A DNA stretch of 64,000 nt, taken from CADCWK01 sp035944555 (lineage in GTDB: Bacteria; Chloroflexota; Chloroflexia; Thermomicrobiales; UBA6265). The DNA lies in the NCBI GenBank assembly GCA_035944555.1, contig DASZAY010000021.1, positions 68,132 to 132,131 on the forward strand. Reading direction: 5' to 3'. The notes beneath the pieces are model-generated. The model made no database searches, was not told where the DNA came from, and saw only the letters and a program-made list of their open reading frames with translations. Made by a program: the position numbers and the translations under genes. Shown here piece after piece: positions 49,468 to 57,564 of this stretch (the first letter of the stretch is position 1; the number at the start of each line of letters is the position of its first letter).

Positions 49468-51033
49468 TCAGTTTGGTATGACCAGGCCGGCCCGGTACTG
49501 TGGAGCGAAGCGGGCCTTCGTGGCCTGCTCAAAGCCATAGGCCAGGCGGATCAATGTCGCTTCGGACCATGCCCGGCCGGTGAACGACAGACCGATCGGC
49601 ATTCCGAAGGCGCTGCCGGACGGCACGGTGATAACCGGGTACCCCGCGACCGCTGACGGAGTCGATGCTGCTCCCCGGTGCTGCTCACCGTTGATCAGGT
49701 CGATCTTGACCGCGGGCCCCATGGTCGGCATGACCAGAGCGTCGAGACGATGCTCGTCCATGACGGCGTCAATCCCCTCGGCCCGTGCCAGGAAGTACGC
49801 CCGTTCCCGCGCCGCAACGTACTCCGGATCGGTCATGCCACTCGTCGCAGCCGCCATCGCTATGAGCTCCTGGCCGAAGAACGGCATCTCGCGGTCAGCG
49901 TTTGCCGTGTTCCAGGCCACGAGATCCTCAATGGTCTGGACAGGTGCGGCGTCGCCCAGTCCGGCCAGCCAGGCATTCAGCCCATCGCGGAACTCGTGGA
50001 GCAGGATCGTCAGGGTGTCCTGGTTGCGGCCCGGCCATCCGCCGGCGAGCTCGGCGGCGTTCGGGATGTTGGCCGGATCGACGATCTCTGCTCCGGCGGC
50101 GCGCATCACCTCGATGGCCGCTTCAGTTGCCCGGTCGGCAACCGGGCTGTATCCCATGTAGAGCTGTCGGACCACGCCGATCCGTGCGCCGACCAGCCCG
50201 TCCGGATCGAGCGCCGCCAGGTAATCCACGACGTGACCATCCGCGCCGGAAGTCGCCTCATCATCAGGATCGGTTCCGGCGATCACCGCCAGCACGGCGG
50301 CCGCGTCAGCAACCGTTCGTGCCATCGGGCCGACGCTGTCCTGGGTCATAGAGATCGGGATGACGCCGGCCCGGGATGTCAGCCCGACCGTTGGCTTGAT
50401 CCCGACCAGCCCGTTGACCGCGGCCGGGCAGATGATAGACCCGTTGGTCTCGGTGCCGAGGGCGACGGCGGCGAGTGACGCAGCGATCGCCACACCTGAA
50501 CCTGACGAAGAGCCGGACGGCGACCGATCCAGCGCGTAGGGATTGACCGTCTGACCTCCCCGGCCGCTCCAGCCGGAAGATGAGGTCGTCGAGCGGAAGT
50601 TGGCCCACTCGCTCAGGTTGGTCTTGCCGAGGACGATCGCGCCGGCGGCTTCCAGCCGATCGACGACCCCTGCCGCCTTGGCCGGACGAGCCCCCACAAG
50701 AGCCAGCGAACCGGCGGTCGTCTCCATCCCGTCGATGGTCGCGATGTTGTCCTTGACCAGAACGGGGATCCCATGCAAGGCACCGCGAATCTCGCCCGCG
50801 CCTCGCTCCCGGTCCCGTTCGGCTGCGGTCTCGAGCGAGATATCGGACAGTTCGACCACCGAGCGCAGCGTCGGTCCGGCGTGGTCAAGTGCGGCGATCC
50901 GCTCGCGATACCCTTTCACGAGCTCTACCGACGTGACCTCTCCCGCGGCCAGGCGCCGGCCAAGCTCTGCGATGGTCGTCTCGATCAACTCTGGTCGGAC
51001 ATCCATTCCACCGTGCCCTGTCGAACCCGTCAT
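49468..51033 (-). CDS. Amidase signature family hydrolase
   Basis: A 521-residue amidase with the Ser-cisSer-Lys triad. The Lys is in Val-Leu-Val-Lys-Asp-Asn, the cis-Ser in Gly-Ser-Ser-Ser-Gly-Ser-Gly, and the nucleophile Ser in Glu-Thr-Asn-Gly-Ser-Ile. It has no GatA-specific neighbours, so it is probably a free amide hydrolase rather than a tRNA amidotransferase subunit. As first gene of the nucleoside-type importer operon (1 bp before the ATPase), it may process an imported amide or ureide-like compound; this is inference from context. ATG 51033 has GGAGTG close upstream; ATG 51006 and an upstream start at 51096 are alternatives. Confidence 0.88.
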   Translation of the reverse strand: MTGSTGHGGMDVRPELIETTIAELGRRLAAGEVTSVELVKGYRERIAALDHAGPTLRSVVELSDISLETAAERDRERGAGEIRGALHGIPVLVKDNIATIDGMETTAGSLALVGARPAKAAGVVDRLEAAGAIVLGKTNLSEWANFRSTTSSSGWSGRGGQTVNPYALDRSPSGSSSGSGVAIAASLAAVALGTETNGSIICPAAVNGLVGIKPTVGLTSRAGVIPISMTQDSVGPMARTVADAAAVLAVIAGTDPDDEATSGADGHVVDYLAALDPDGLVGARIGVVRQLYMGYSPVADRATEAAIEVMRAAGAEIVDPANIPNAAELAGGWPGRNQDTLTILLHEFRDGLNAWLAGLGDAAPVQTIEDLVAWNTANADREMPFFGQELIAMAAATSGMTDPEYVAARERAYFLARAEGIDAVMDEHRLDALVMPTMGPAVKIDLINGEQHRGAASTPSAVAGYPVITVPSGSAFGMPIGLSFTGRAWSEATLIRLAYGFEQATKARFAPQYRAGLVIPN

Positions 51034-51496
51034 CGTCACTCCAGTAATCGGCAGTCCAGTTGTCCTCCGGATGGCACTGTCCGGAAGCAGATCCAATCAT
51101 CGCCCAGCCAGACGCAGGGCGTCACGGTCCCGACGGTCCATCCGCGACTCCCGGCACCCCCTCCGCGGTTACCGGGACACCGATTGCCGATCGCGCATCA
51201 ATCCATTCAGTGCTCTTTCAGCGTTTACAAGGTAGCGCGACCGTAGCGAGACTTGCCCCCGATCCGTCGGGCAAGTGGGCCCGGACGGCGATGGTCTCCC
51301 GGCAGCCGTGCTGCGCGGTGTCGACAAGGGTCGTATCGACTTCTTGTCCGCGTGTGCTAAAGTGTACGTACACCCTAGCCCCGTCGGCCCTCCCGGAATA
51401 GCTCGGCAGTGGGCAGAGGCGACACGGGGTCGCCATCGTAACCATCCTCCGGTCCGGTCCCGATGCCGGTCGGCAGGTCCAGAGAGGGGTCGGACC
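51034..51496. other. Divergent intergenic region between amidase and bactofilin genes
   Basis: A 460-bp spacer without a convincing gene. The bactofilin promoter and a palindrome lie at 51355-51373. Towards the amidase, a minus-strand TTGTAA followed after 17 nt by AATGGA (around 51200-51230) is a weak candidate promoter. I see no other structure. Confidence 0.4.
51355..51373 (+). promoter_or_regulatory. Extended -10 promoter overlapped by a 12-bp palindrome
   Basis: TGCTAAAGT (TG at 51355, -10 box TAAAGT at 51358-51363) is an extended -10 element 134 bp before the bactofilin start. A perfect palindrome GTGTACGTACAC (51362-51373) overlaps its end and covers the expected transcription start near 51370, the position of a repressor operator. 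Confidence 0.55.
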
Positions 51497-52168
51497 GTGG
51501 TCTTTCGCCGAGAGAACCGGGATAGCCGGGACAACCGGAACGCGGAGTCGTTCAATCGCCAGATCGAAACCCTGCGTCAGTCACCGCCGGCCGACGACAC
51601 GCAGCGGGAACCCGAGGAGTTCGAAGAGGTGTCCTACTCGCTGGAACCAGCGAACGAGAGCGCCGCGGCGCCCAACCGTCAGCAGCTGCCCGGGTCGTAC
51701 TCCGCCTATGGTCGCGACAACGCGCCGTCCTACCCCACCACTCCGGATGCCGCCACGATGAGCTACACCGCCAATCAGCCAACCAGCGTTATCGCGGCCG
51801 ATACCATCTGGCGCGGCGACCTCGAGTCCAACGGCGACGTCCACATCCATGGACAGGTCCAGGGCACGATCACGGCCCGGACGGACATCTTCATCTCAGA
51901 GGATGCCGAGGCCGACGCCACCCTGATCGCCAACAGCATCGTCGTGGCGGGCAATGTCAAGGGCGTGCTCCGGGCGACCACCCGGCTGGAGGTCCTGCCT
52001 CAGGGGCGGATCACTGGCGACGTCATCGCGCCAACGGTGATTGCCCACGACGGCAGCCGGGTCAATGCCAGCGTCCGCATGACCCTGACGGCCGAGGAGC
52101 AGGCGGGCACGCCCCCGCGAGTCAGCACCACCGGGCGACGCTCCAGCCGGACGGGCGCCCGCTTCTAG
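51497..52168 (+). CDS. Bactofilin family cytoskeletal protein (first)
   Basis: A 223-residue polymer-forming bactofilin. The N-terminal 95 residues are Arg/Gln/Ser/Pro-rich and disordered. The beta-helix core (about 98-195) starts Thr-Ile-Trp-Arg-Gly-Asp-Leu-Glu-Ser-Asn-Gly-Asp-Val-His-Ile-His-Gly and repeats Gly-x-Ile/Val-x-Ala steps such as Ile-Val-Val-Ala-Gly-Asn-Val-Lys-Gly, each a rung. The tail is Arg/Thr/Ser-rich. GTG start with GAGGGG upstream. It is paired with a second bactofilin 84 bp downstream. Bactofilins self-assemble into filaments that organise the envelope or chromosome; the specific role here is unknown. Confidence 0.88.
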   Translation: MVFRRENRDSRDNRNAESFNRQIETLRQSPPADDTQREPEEFEEVSYSLEPANESAAAPNRQQLPGSYSAYGRDNAPSYPTTPDAATMSYTANQPTSVIAADTIWRGDLESNGDVHIHGQVQGTITARTDIFISEDAEADATLIANSIVVAGNVKGVLRATTRLEVLPQGRITGDVIAPTVIAHDGSRVNASVRMTLTAEEQAGTPPRVSTTGRRSSRTGARF

Positions 52169-52252
52169 GGCGTCGAGACGTTCGTTCCACTCCCCTGCCT
52201 CACCTGAACTGACCCCGGAGGCACCGCCATCCGGGACGACCAGGAGTCAGCC

Positions 52253-52966
52253 ATGTCCACCCGTTCCGCTCAGCCGACCAGTTACGAGACCAACCGCGGA
52301 CAGGCCTTTGACGCATCCGAGGCCCTGAGTCTGATCGACCGTCACTCCACCTTCGACGGCACCTACCGCTCCAGTCGTGACCTCCGCATTGAGGGCCAGG
52401 TCAAGGGCACCATCGAGTGCCGGGGCACGGTGCACGTCGCTCAGGGCGCGCAGGTCGATGCCCTCGTGGAGGCGGAGAACATCGTCGTCGCTGGCGAACT
52501 GAGCGGCGAGATCACCTGCCGCGGCCGTCTCCAGCTCATGCCGACCGGCCGGTTGCGGGGCAAGGTCTCCACCCAGACCCTAGTCATCAACGAGGGTGCG
52601 ATCTATGAAGGTCAGCTCGAGATGATGAGCCAGGACAACGGCTCTCGCCTCGCCTCAGTGACCAGCACCCCGCGCCCGATCGCGCCGGTCAGCGGTGGAT
52701 CGATTTCGCCGGCCTCCCAATCCCAGCCCGCCGCACCGGCCGGGCCGGCGCCGATGATCGCCGAGGAGGACCAGGAGCCAGCCGCTCCGCAGCCGCTGCC
52801 GCCGCCCGCCGAACTGCGCACCCGGACCGAGCAGACCGCCGGTGGCACTACCGTGAGCCAGCCGTCGGGCGCGAACTCCAGCACGTTCATCCGCCGATTC
52901 GGTGGTCCCGAAACCCCGTTCGAGGGCCGACGATCCGAGGACGGCGACGAGACCGACGAGCGGTAG
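52253..52966 (+). CDS. Bactofilin family cytoskeletal protein (second)
   Basis: A 237-residue paralogue of the preceding bactofilin. The core runs from about residue 30 to 125: Ser-Thr-Phe-Asp-Gly-Thr-Tyr-Arg-Ser-Ser-Arg-Asp-Leu-Arg-Ile-Glu-Gly-Gln-Val-Lys-Gly, then Ile-Val-Val-Ala-Gly-Glu-Leu-Ser-Gly-Glu. The C-terminal 110 residues are Pro/Ala/Ser/Gln-rich and disordered, unlike the first protein whose long disordered part is N-terminal. The two probably co-assemble. Confidence 0.88.
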   Translation: MSTRSAQPTSYETNRGQAFDASEALSLIDRHSTFDGTYRSSRDLRIEGQVKGTIECRGTVHVAQGAQVDALVEAENIVVAGELSGEITCRGRLQLMPTGRLRGKVSTQTLVINEGAIYEGQLEMMSQDNGSRLASVTSTPRPIAPVSGGSISPASQSQPAAPAGPAPMIAEEDQEPAAPQPLPPPAELRTRTEQTAGGTTVSQPSGANSSTFIRRFGGPETPFEGRRSEDGDETDER

Positions 52967-53016
52967 GTCCCTCATTCCGATCGATGGCACCGGGCGGTGA
53001 GTCTGGTCCGGTGGGT

Positions 53017-53025
53017 TGCTATACT
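53017..53025 (+). promoter_or_regulatory. Extended -10 promoter of the SH3 protein gene
   Basis: TGCTATACT (TG at 53017, TATACT at 53020-53025) is a perfect extended -10 element, identical to the one before rpsB at 54144-54152. The transcript would have a leader of about 160 nt before the TTG at 53193. Confidence 0.55.
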
Positions 53026-53192
53026 CTTTGGACCGCTCGTTGCCGGGACCAGATTTCCATGTCTGTCGACGGGCGCTGCGGTCGCGGTCATGGCGTGCTG
53101 AGCTCGATCCGAGAGACGTGCCCGCCGGCCACAACGACGTACTCACCCGCCGTACGCGGACCTGGACATGACCCGCAGCCCAGGAGGCCAGC

Positions 53193-54065
53193 TTGGACCG
53201 GCGTTCCCCGATCACTCCCCGTCTCTCAGTCGTTTCGGCCCGGCGTGATGGCCGACGCTTCGGCTCGATCGTCGATGTCAGTGCCCTGGCTGCCCATGTT
53301 GCCGACCGACTGGCGGGACCGCAGCTGGCACTCAGCACCGGCGGCTTCCGCTCGGAGCGACCAGCCGGCCGGCCCGAGCCGGGGCCGAGGACGGGAACCC
53401 GTCCGGCCGGGTACGCCACGGGAGGCGGCGGCGGCGGTCCTCGTCCGCCTCGTGGCGGACCGCCCGCGCCGAAGCCAGAGCGCTACTGGACGGACTATCT
53501 CCGGATCGCCCTGCCGGTTATCGGTCTGATCCTGATGCTGAGTGTGTTCATCTTCTGGGTAGACAGCATCATCGGGAACGACAGCGATACTCCTGAGACG
53601 CCGGTTGCGCTGACCACGGCGACAGTGGACCCCAACGCTGCCGCACCGACGGAAACCCTGGCGGCCAGCGAGCCGACCGAAGCCCCGACGCAGCCGTCGG
53701 CTGCCCCCACCGAGGAGGGTGAGGCCCCGAGCGAGGCACCCGCGGACGAACCCACTGAGGAGCCCACTGAGGAGCCGGCTGGCGATGCAACCGAGGAGCC
53801 GGCGGACGAGGCAACTGAGGAGCCAGGGACAGAAGCAGCATTTGCTGAAGGCGACGAGGTTACGACCAACGCATCGGTGAACATGCGGAGTGAAGCGTCC
53901 AGCACCGGTGGTGATGAGACCATCATCGAAACGCTCGACGCGGCGACGCCTCTGACTATTACCGGCGCACCCGAGAACGACGGCGAGTTCGATTGGTATC
54001 CCGTCGACACCGGTACCGAGACCGGCTGGGTTCGGGAAGATTTCCTGGAAGCCGCCGCTGGATGA
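53193..54065 (+). CDS. Single-pass membrane protein with extracellular SH3-like domain
   Basis: A 290-residue protein. Residues 1-90 are cytoplasmic and basic, ending in a Gly/Pro/Arg-rich stretch. One helix spans the membrane (about 107-127, Leu-Pro-Val-Ile-Gly-Leu-Ile-Leu-Met). It is followed by an extracellular low-complexity linker of Glu-Glu-Pro-Thr and Ala-Pro-Thr units (about 135-215), then a bacterial SH3-like domain with Val-Asn-Met-Arg-Ser-Glu-Ala-Ser and Gly-Trp-Val-Arg-Glu-Asp-Phe-Leu. Such domains bind cell-wall peptides. TTG start with AGGAGG nearby. Its place after two bactofilin genes suggests an envelope partner for their filaments, by inference. Confidence 0.75.
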   Translation: MDRRSPITPRLSVVSARRDGRRFGSIVDVSALAAHVADRLAGPQLALSTGGFRSERPAGRPEPGPRTGTRPAGYATGGGGGGPRPPRGGPPAPKPERYWTDYLRIALPVIGLILMLSVFIFWVDSIIGNDSDTPETPVALTTATVDPNAAAPTETLAASEPTEAPTQPSAAPTEEGEAPSEAPADEPTEEPTEEPAGDATEEPADEATEEPGTEAAFAEGDEVTTNASVNMRSEASSTGGDETIIETLDAATPLTITGAPENDGEFDWYPVDTGTETGWVREDFLEAAAG

Positions 54066-54084
54066 CAACGGTCGGTTAGTTATT

Positions 54085-54124
54085 GGACGGGCAGCCGGAA
54101 TACCGGCTGCCCGTCCACTTTTTC
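54085..54124 (+). terminator. Intrinsic terminator before rpsB
   Basis: A perfect 14-bp stem (54085-54098 with 54103-54116) is followed by ACTTTTTC. It separates the SH3 protein gene from the rpsB operon. Confidence 0.9.
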
Positions 54125-54143
54125 AGGGGAAGTTGAGGCACCA

Positions 54144-54285
54144 TGCTATACTCTCCGGCGGCCCGGCGAGTCCGGTCCGCTGATTTCGCACGCGCCGCGA
54201 CGAGCGACGGGGTGCCGGGGAACGCCCCCGGTCCGATCGCCCGGATGACCGGCGCGGAGGCATAACCCCACAGGGAGAACACGCA
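54144..54285 (+). promoter_or_regulatory. Extended -10 promoter and 5' leader of rpsB
   Basis: TGCTATACT at 54144-54152 would start transcription near 54159, leaving a leader of about 127 nt that is GC-rich with several possible hairpins. Leaders of rpsB in many bacteria bind S2 for feedback control. Whether this one does cannot be told from sequence alone. Confidence 0.55.
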
Positions 54286-55329
54286 ATGGTCGCGACCGCG
54301 CCCGACCGCACCGAGGCTGCCGAGCAGGCACCTTCGAGTCCGGCACCTGCCCGCCAGGTAAGCACCTATGGCCAGCCCCGACCGCAGGCGCTTCGCCTGC
54401 TCCTCGAGGCCGGCGTCCACTTCGGCCACCAGGCCAAGCGGTGGAACCCGAAGATGAAGCGCCACATCTTCGGCGAGCGTAACGGCATCCACATCCTTGA
54501 CTTGCAGCAGACCGTCTACCGGCTCGAGGACGCGCAGAAGTTCATCGCCGACACCACGTCCCGTGGCGGCAAGATCCTGTTCGTCGGCACCAAGAAGCAG
54601 GCGACGGACATCGTCGAGCGCGAGGCGCTCCGATCCAACCAGTACTTCATCAACCGGCGCTGGATGGGCGGCACGCTGACGAACTTCGTCACGATCCGCT
54701 CCCGCCTCCGCGTACTGAAGAACCTCCAGGGCCAGCTCGAGCGCGGCGAGTTCGACTACCTGCCCAAGCAGGAAGCCGCCAAGAAGCTCCTCGAACTGGA
54801 GAAGCTCGAGAAGAGCCTCGGTGGTATGCGTGACATGACGCAGCTGCCCTCCGCGGTCTTTATCATCGACACCCGCCGCGAGCAGCTGGCTGTGCATGAG
54901 GCTCGCCGCCTGGGGATCCCCGTCATCGCCCTGACCGACTCCAACGCCGATCCGGACGACGCCGACTACGCCATTCCCGCCAACGACGACGCCATCCGCG
55001 CCCTTCGTCTCCTCGCCGCGTCCATCGCGGACGCGGCGATCGACGGCACGACCCGCTTCGAGAGCCGTGGACCCGAGGCTCAGGCCGAGGGTGGCCGTGG
55101 CCGCCGCGGCGGTGACGGACCGGTCACCGCCGAGGACTTCGCCAATCGCCCGGCTCGTGGGCAGCAGCAGGCTGGCGGACGCCAGCAGCGTCCGGCCCAG
55201 CCTGCTGCTCCGGCTCCCGCCGAGCAGTCCGCTCCGGCTGAGGTGACCGCACCGGCCGCGGTTGCGGCGGAAGTCCCGGCCGCTGAGGCGGCTCCGACGA
55301 CCGACGCCCCGGCGACGACCGAGTCCTAG
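54286..55329 (+). CDS. rpsB: 30S ribosomal protein S2 with extended ends
   Basis: A 347-residue S2, about 90 residues longer than usual. The conserved core begins near residue 35 with Leu-Glu-Ala-Gly-Val-His-Phe-Gly-His-Gln and contains Asn-Gly-Ile-His-Ile-Leu-Asp-Leu-Gln-Gln-Thr and Ile-Pro-Ala-Asn-Asp-Asp-Ala near 230. The N-terminal 35 residues and a tail from about 260 to 347 (Gly-Arg-Gly-Arg-Arg, then Gln/Ala/Pro/Glu-rich) are low-complexity. GGGAGAA precedes the ATG. First gene of the rpsB-tsf-pyrH-frr series. Confidence 0.97.
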   Translation: MVATAPDRTEAAEQAPSSPAPARQVSTYGQPRPQALRLLLEAGVHFGHQAKRWNPKMKRHIFGERNGIHILDLQQTVYRLEDAQKFIADTTSRGGKILFVGTKKQATDIVEREALRSNQYFINRRWMGGTLTNFVTIRSRLRVLKNLQGQLERGEFDYLPKQEAAKKLLELEKLEKSLGGMRDMTQLPSAVFIIDTRREQLAVHEARRLGIPVIALTDSNADPDDADYAIPANDDAIRALRLLAASIADAAIDGTTRFESRGPEAQAEGGRGRRGGDGPVTAEDFANRPARGQQQAGGRQQRPAQPAAPAPAEQSAPAEVTAPAAVAAEVPAAEAAPTTDAPATTES

Positions 55330-55419
55330 ATCGCGCCTCCGGCGACCGGCCCTGATCGGCCGGTCGCTGGCCATGTCCCCTGGTCCGCGTTCACGACACC
55401 AGTTCAGCAGGAGGAATCG

Positions 55420-55989
55420 ATGGTCATTTCGGCAGATCAGGTCAAGCAGCTCCGCGAGAAGACCGGCGCGGGCATCATGGACAGCAAGCGTGCCCTGCAG
55501 GAGACCGACGGCGACATGGCTAAGGCCGAGTCGCTCCTCAAGCAGCAGGGTCTGGCCAAGGCCGGCAAGAAGAGCGGCCGTGAGGCCCTCCAGGGCGTCG
55601 TCGAGGCGTACATCCATGGTGGTGGCCGCATTGGCGCGCTGGTCGAAGTCAACTGCGAGACCGACTTCGTTGCGCGCACGGCGGACTTCAAGACCCTCGC
55701 ACGTGACGTCGCGATGCAGGTCGCCGCGATGAGCCCGCGCTACGTCTCGATTGACGACGTGCCGGCCGAGGCCTGGAGCCAGCTGGAGGCCGATCACGGC
55801 TCCCGCGACGACGCCGCCAAGGCCGTCGTGCTGCTAGAGCAGACGTTCATCCGCGATGGCAAGCTGACCATCAAGGACCTCGTTCGCGAAGGGATTTCCA
55901 AGCTCGGCGAGAACATCCAGGTCACGCGGTTCTCCCGCTTCGAGCTGGGCACTGACCGCCCCGCGACGGACGCCACCGCCGACGCCTAA
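55420..55989 (+). CDS. tsf: Elongation factor Ts (short form)
   Basis: A 189-residue EF-Ts, which exchanges GDP for GTP on EF-Tu. It has the N-terminal motif Leu-Arg-Glu-Lys-Thr-Gly-Ala-Gly-Ile-Met-Asp-Ser-Lys near residue 10 and Glu-Thr-Asp-Phe-Val-Ala near residue 80. It lacks the longer C-terminal module of the E. coli protein, as in Thermus and many Chloroflexota. GGAGGA is well placed before the ATG. Confidence 0.96.
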   Translation: MVISADQVKQLREKTGAGIMDSKRALQETDGDMAKAESLLKQQGLAKAGKKSGREALQGVVEAYIHGGGRIGALVEVNCETDFVARTADFKTLARDVAMQVAAMSPRYVSIDDVPAEAWSQLEADHGSRDDAAKAVVLLEQTFIRDGKLTIKDLVREGISKLGENIQVTRFSRFELGTDRPATDATADA

Positions 55990-56072
55990 TCTCATTTGAT
56001 CGTGCCGGAAGGGGACGGCGGTTCGCGCACGCTGCGCGGCTGCCGTCCCCTTCAACGCGGAAGGACCTCCAC

Positions 56073-56816
56073 ATGACCTCTCCCTACCGACGGGTACTCC
56101 TGAAAGTCAGCGGCGAGGCGTTGATGGGGAGCGGCGGCTACGGCATTGACCCACCCGTGCTGGTCGGGATCGCAGAGCAGATCCGGACGGCGGCCGCTGA
56201 ACACAGCGAGATGGCCATCGTCATCGGTGGTGGCAACATCTTCCGGGGTCTGTCCGCCGCATCCAAGGGGATGGACCGCGCGACCGCTGACTACATGGGC
56301 ATGGTGGCGACCGTGCTCAACAGCCTTGCCCTCCAGGACGGCCTGGAGAAGGTCGGGATGGAGAGCCGGGTCATGACCGCCATCCAGATGCATGAGGTCG
56401 CGGAGCCCTACATCCGGCGCCGTGCCCTGCGACACATGGAGAAGGGGCGCGTCGTCATCCTCGCCGCCGGCACCGGCAACCCCTACTTCACGACCGACAC
56501 CGCGGCGGCGCTCCGGGCACTGGAACTCGATGCGGATATCCTGCTGATGGCCAAGAACGGCGTCGATGGCGTTTACTCGGCCGACCCGCAGAAGGACCCG
56601 TCCGCTGAGAAGTATCTCCGGCTGACGCACCAGGAGGCGCTGGAGCGCAACCTCAGGGTGATGGACGCATCGGCGCTGGCGCTCTGCCGTGACAACGAGT
56701 TGCCAATCCTCGTCTTCGACATGAACGATCCCACGGCCATCACCCGGGCCGTCTCCGGGCAGTCGGTCGGAACCATCATCACCGCTCGTGCCGACGATGC
56801 GGCCGGGACGGACTAG
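56073..56816 (+). CDS. pyrH: UMP kinase
   Basis: A 247-residue hexameric kinase of the amino acid kinase fold that phosphorylates UMP to UDP. It shows Leu-Lys-Val-Ser-Gly-Glu-Ala-Leu near residue 10, Gly-Gly-Gly-Asn-Ile-Phe-Arg-Gly near 52 and Thr-Gly-Asn-Pro-Tyr-Phe-Thr-Thr-Asp near 138. AAGGA precedes the ATG. The rpsB-tsf-pyrH-frr order is widely conserved. Confidence 0.96.
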   Translation: MTSPYRRVLLKVSGEALMGSGGYGIDPPVLVGIAEQIRTAAAEHSEMAIVIGGGNIFRGLSAASKGMDRATADYMGMVATVLNSLALQDGLEKVGMESRVMTAIQMHEVAEPYIRRRALRHMEKGRVVILAAGTGNPYFTTDTAAALRALELDADILLMAKNGVDGVYSADPQKDPSAEKYLRLTHQEALERNLRVMDASALALCRDNELPILVFDMNDPTAITRAVSGQSVGTIITARADDAAGTD

Positions 56817-56878
56817 CGCCCACCGGCCGAAGTGTCGATAATCGGACGAGTCGTCGCCCACCCAGAGAGGAATGCCCC

Positions 56879-57436
56879 ATGCTCAAGGACGTGATCAAGG
56901 ACGCTGAGTCCCGCATGGACAAGGCGCTCGACGCGCTGCGCCGTGACCTGGAGGGTGTGCGGACCGGCCGCGCGTCGACTGCCCTTGTCGACCGGATCAC
57001 CGTCGAGTCGTACGGGACGATCATGCCGCTCAATCAGGTCGCAGGCATTTCTGTCCCGGAGGCCCGTATGATCGTCATCCAGCCCTGGGACAAGGGCACG
57101 ATTGGCGCGATCGAAAAGGCCATCCAGCGATCAGACCTTGGCCTGAACCCGAACAACGACGGCTCGTCGATCCGGATCAATCTCCCGCCGCTGACCGAGG
57201 AGCGGCGCAAGCAGCTGGTAAAGGTCGTGCACAGCAACGTCGAGGACGCCAAGGTCTCGATCCGCAACGTCCGCCGCGACGCCATGAGTACGCTCAAGGA
57301 ACTCAGCGACGAAGGCGAGATCTCGGAAGACGACGGCAAGCGTGGCTCGTCGCAGGTTGACGACGTCACGAAGAAGCACGTCGAAGAGGCGGATCGTATC
57401 GGCAAGAGCAAGGAACAGGAAATTCTCGAGTTCTGA
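56879..57436 (+). CDS. frr: Ribosome recycling factor
   Basis: A 185-residue factor that splits the post-termination ribosome together with EF-G. It has the family pattern Gly-Arg-Ala-Ser-Thr-Ala-Leu-Val near residue 35, Gly-Leu-Asn-Pro-Asn-Asn-Asp-Gly near 85 and Asn-Val-Arg-Arg-Asp-Ala near 130. Length is standard. A hairpin follows just after the stop. Confidence 0.96.
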   Translation: MLKDVIKDAESRMDKALDALRRDLEGVRTGRASTALVDRITVESYGTIMPLNQVAGISVPEARMIVIQPWDKGTIGAIEKAIQRSDLGLNPNNDGSSIRINLPPLTEERRKQLVKVVHSNVEDAKVSIRNVRRDAMSTLKELSDEGEISEDDGKRGSSQVDDVTKKHVEEADRIGKSKEQEILEF

Positions 57437-57438
57437 TC

Positions 57439-57490
57439 CGGATCCGTACGGCTCTCCGGGCAGACCGGAGAGCCGGACGGATCCGTTCCG
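57439..57490 (+). terminator. Hairpin between frr and uppS, probable partial terminator
   Basis: CGGATCCGT (57439-57447) pairs with ACGGATCCG (57477-57485), and inside it GGCTCTCCGG pairs with CCGGAGAGCC, giving about 19 bp. It is followed by TTCCGG with only two T residues, so read-through into uppS is possible. Confidence 0.6.
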
Positions 57491-57564
57491 GCACTCTGTA
57501 GCTTCGGTAACCCTCGTAGCCTGTATCCGGGTCCGCACTGCGCCGCCCATTCACGGACAGCCTC

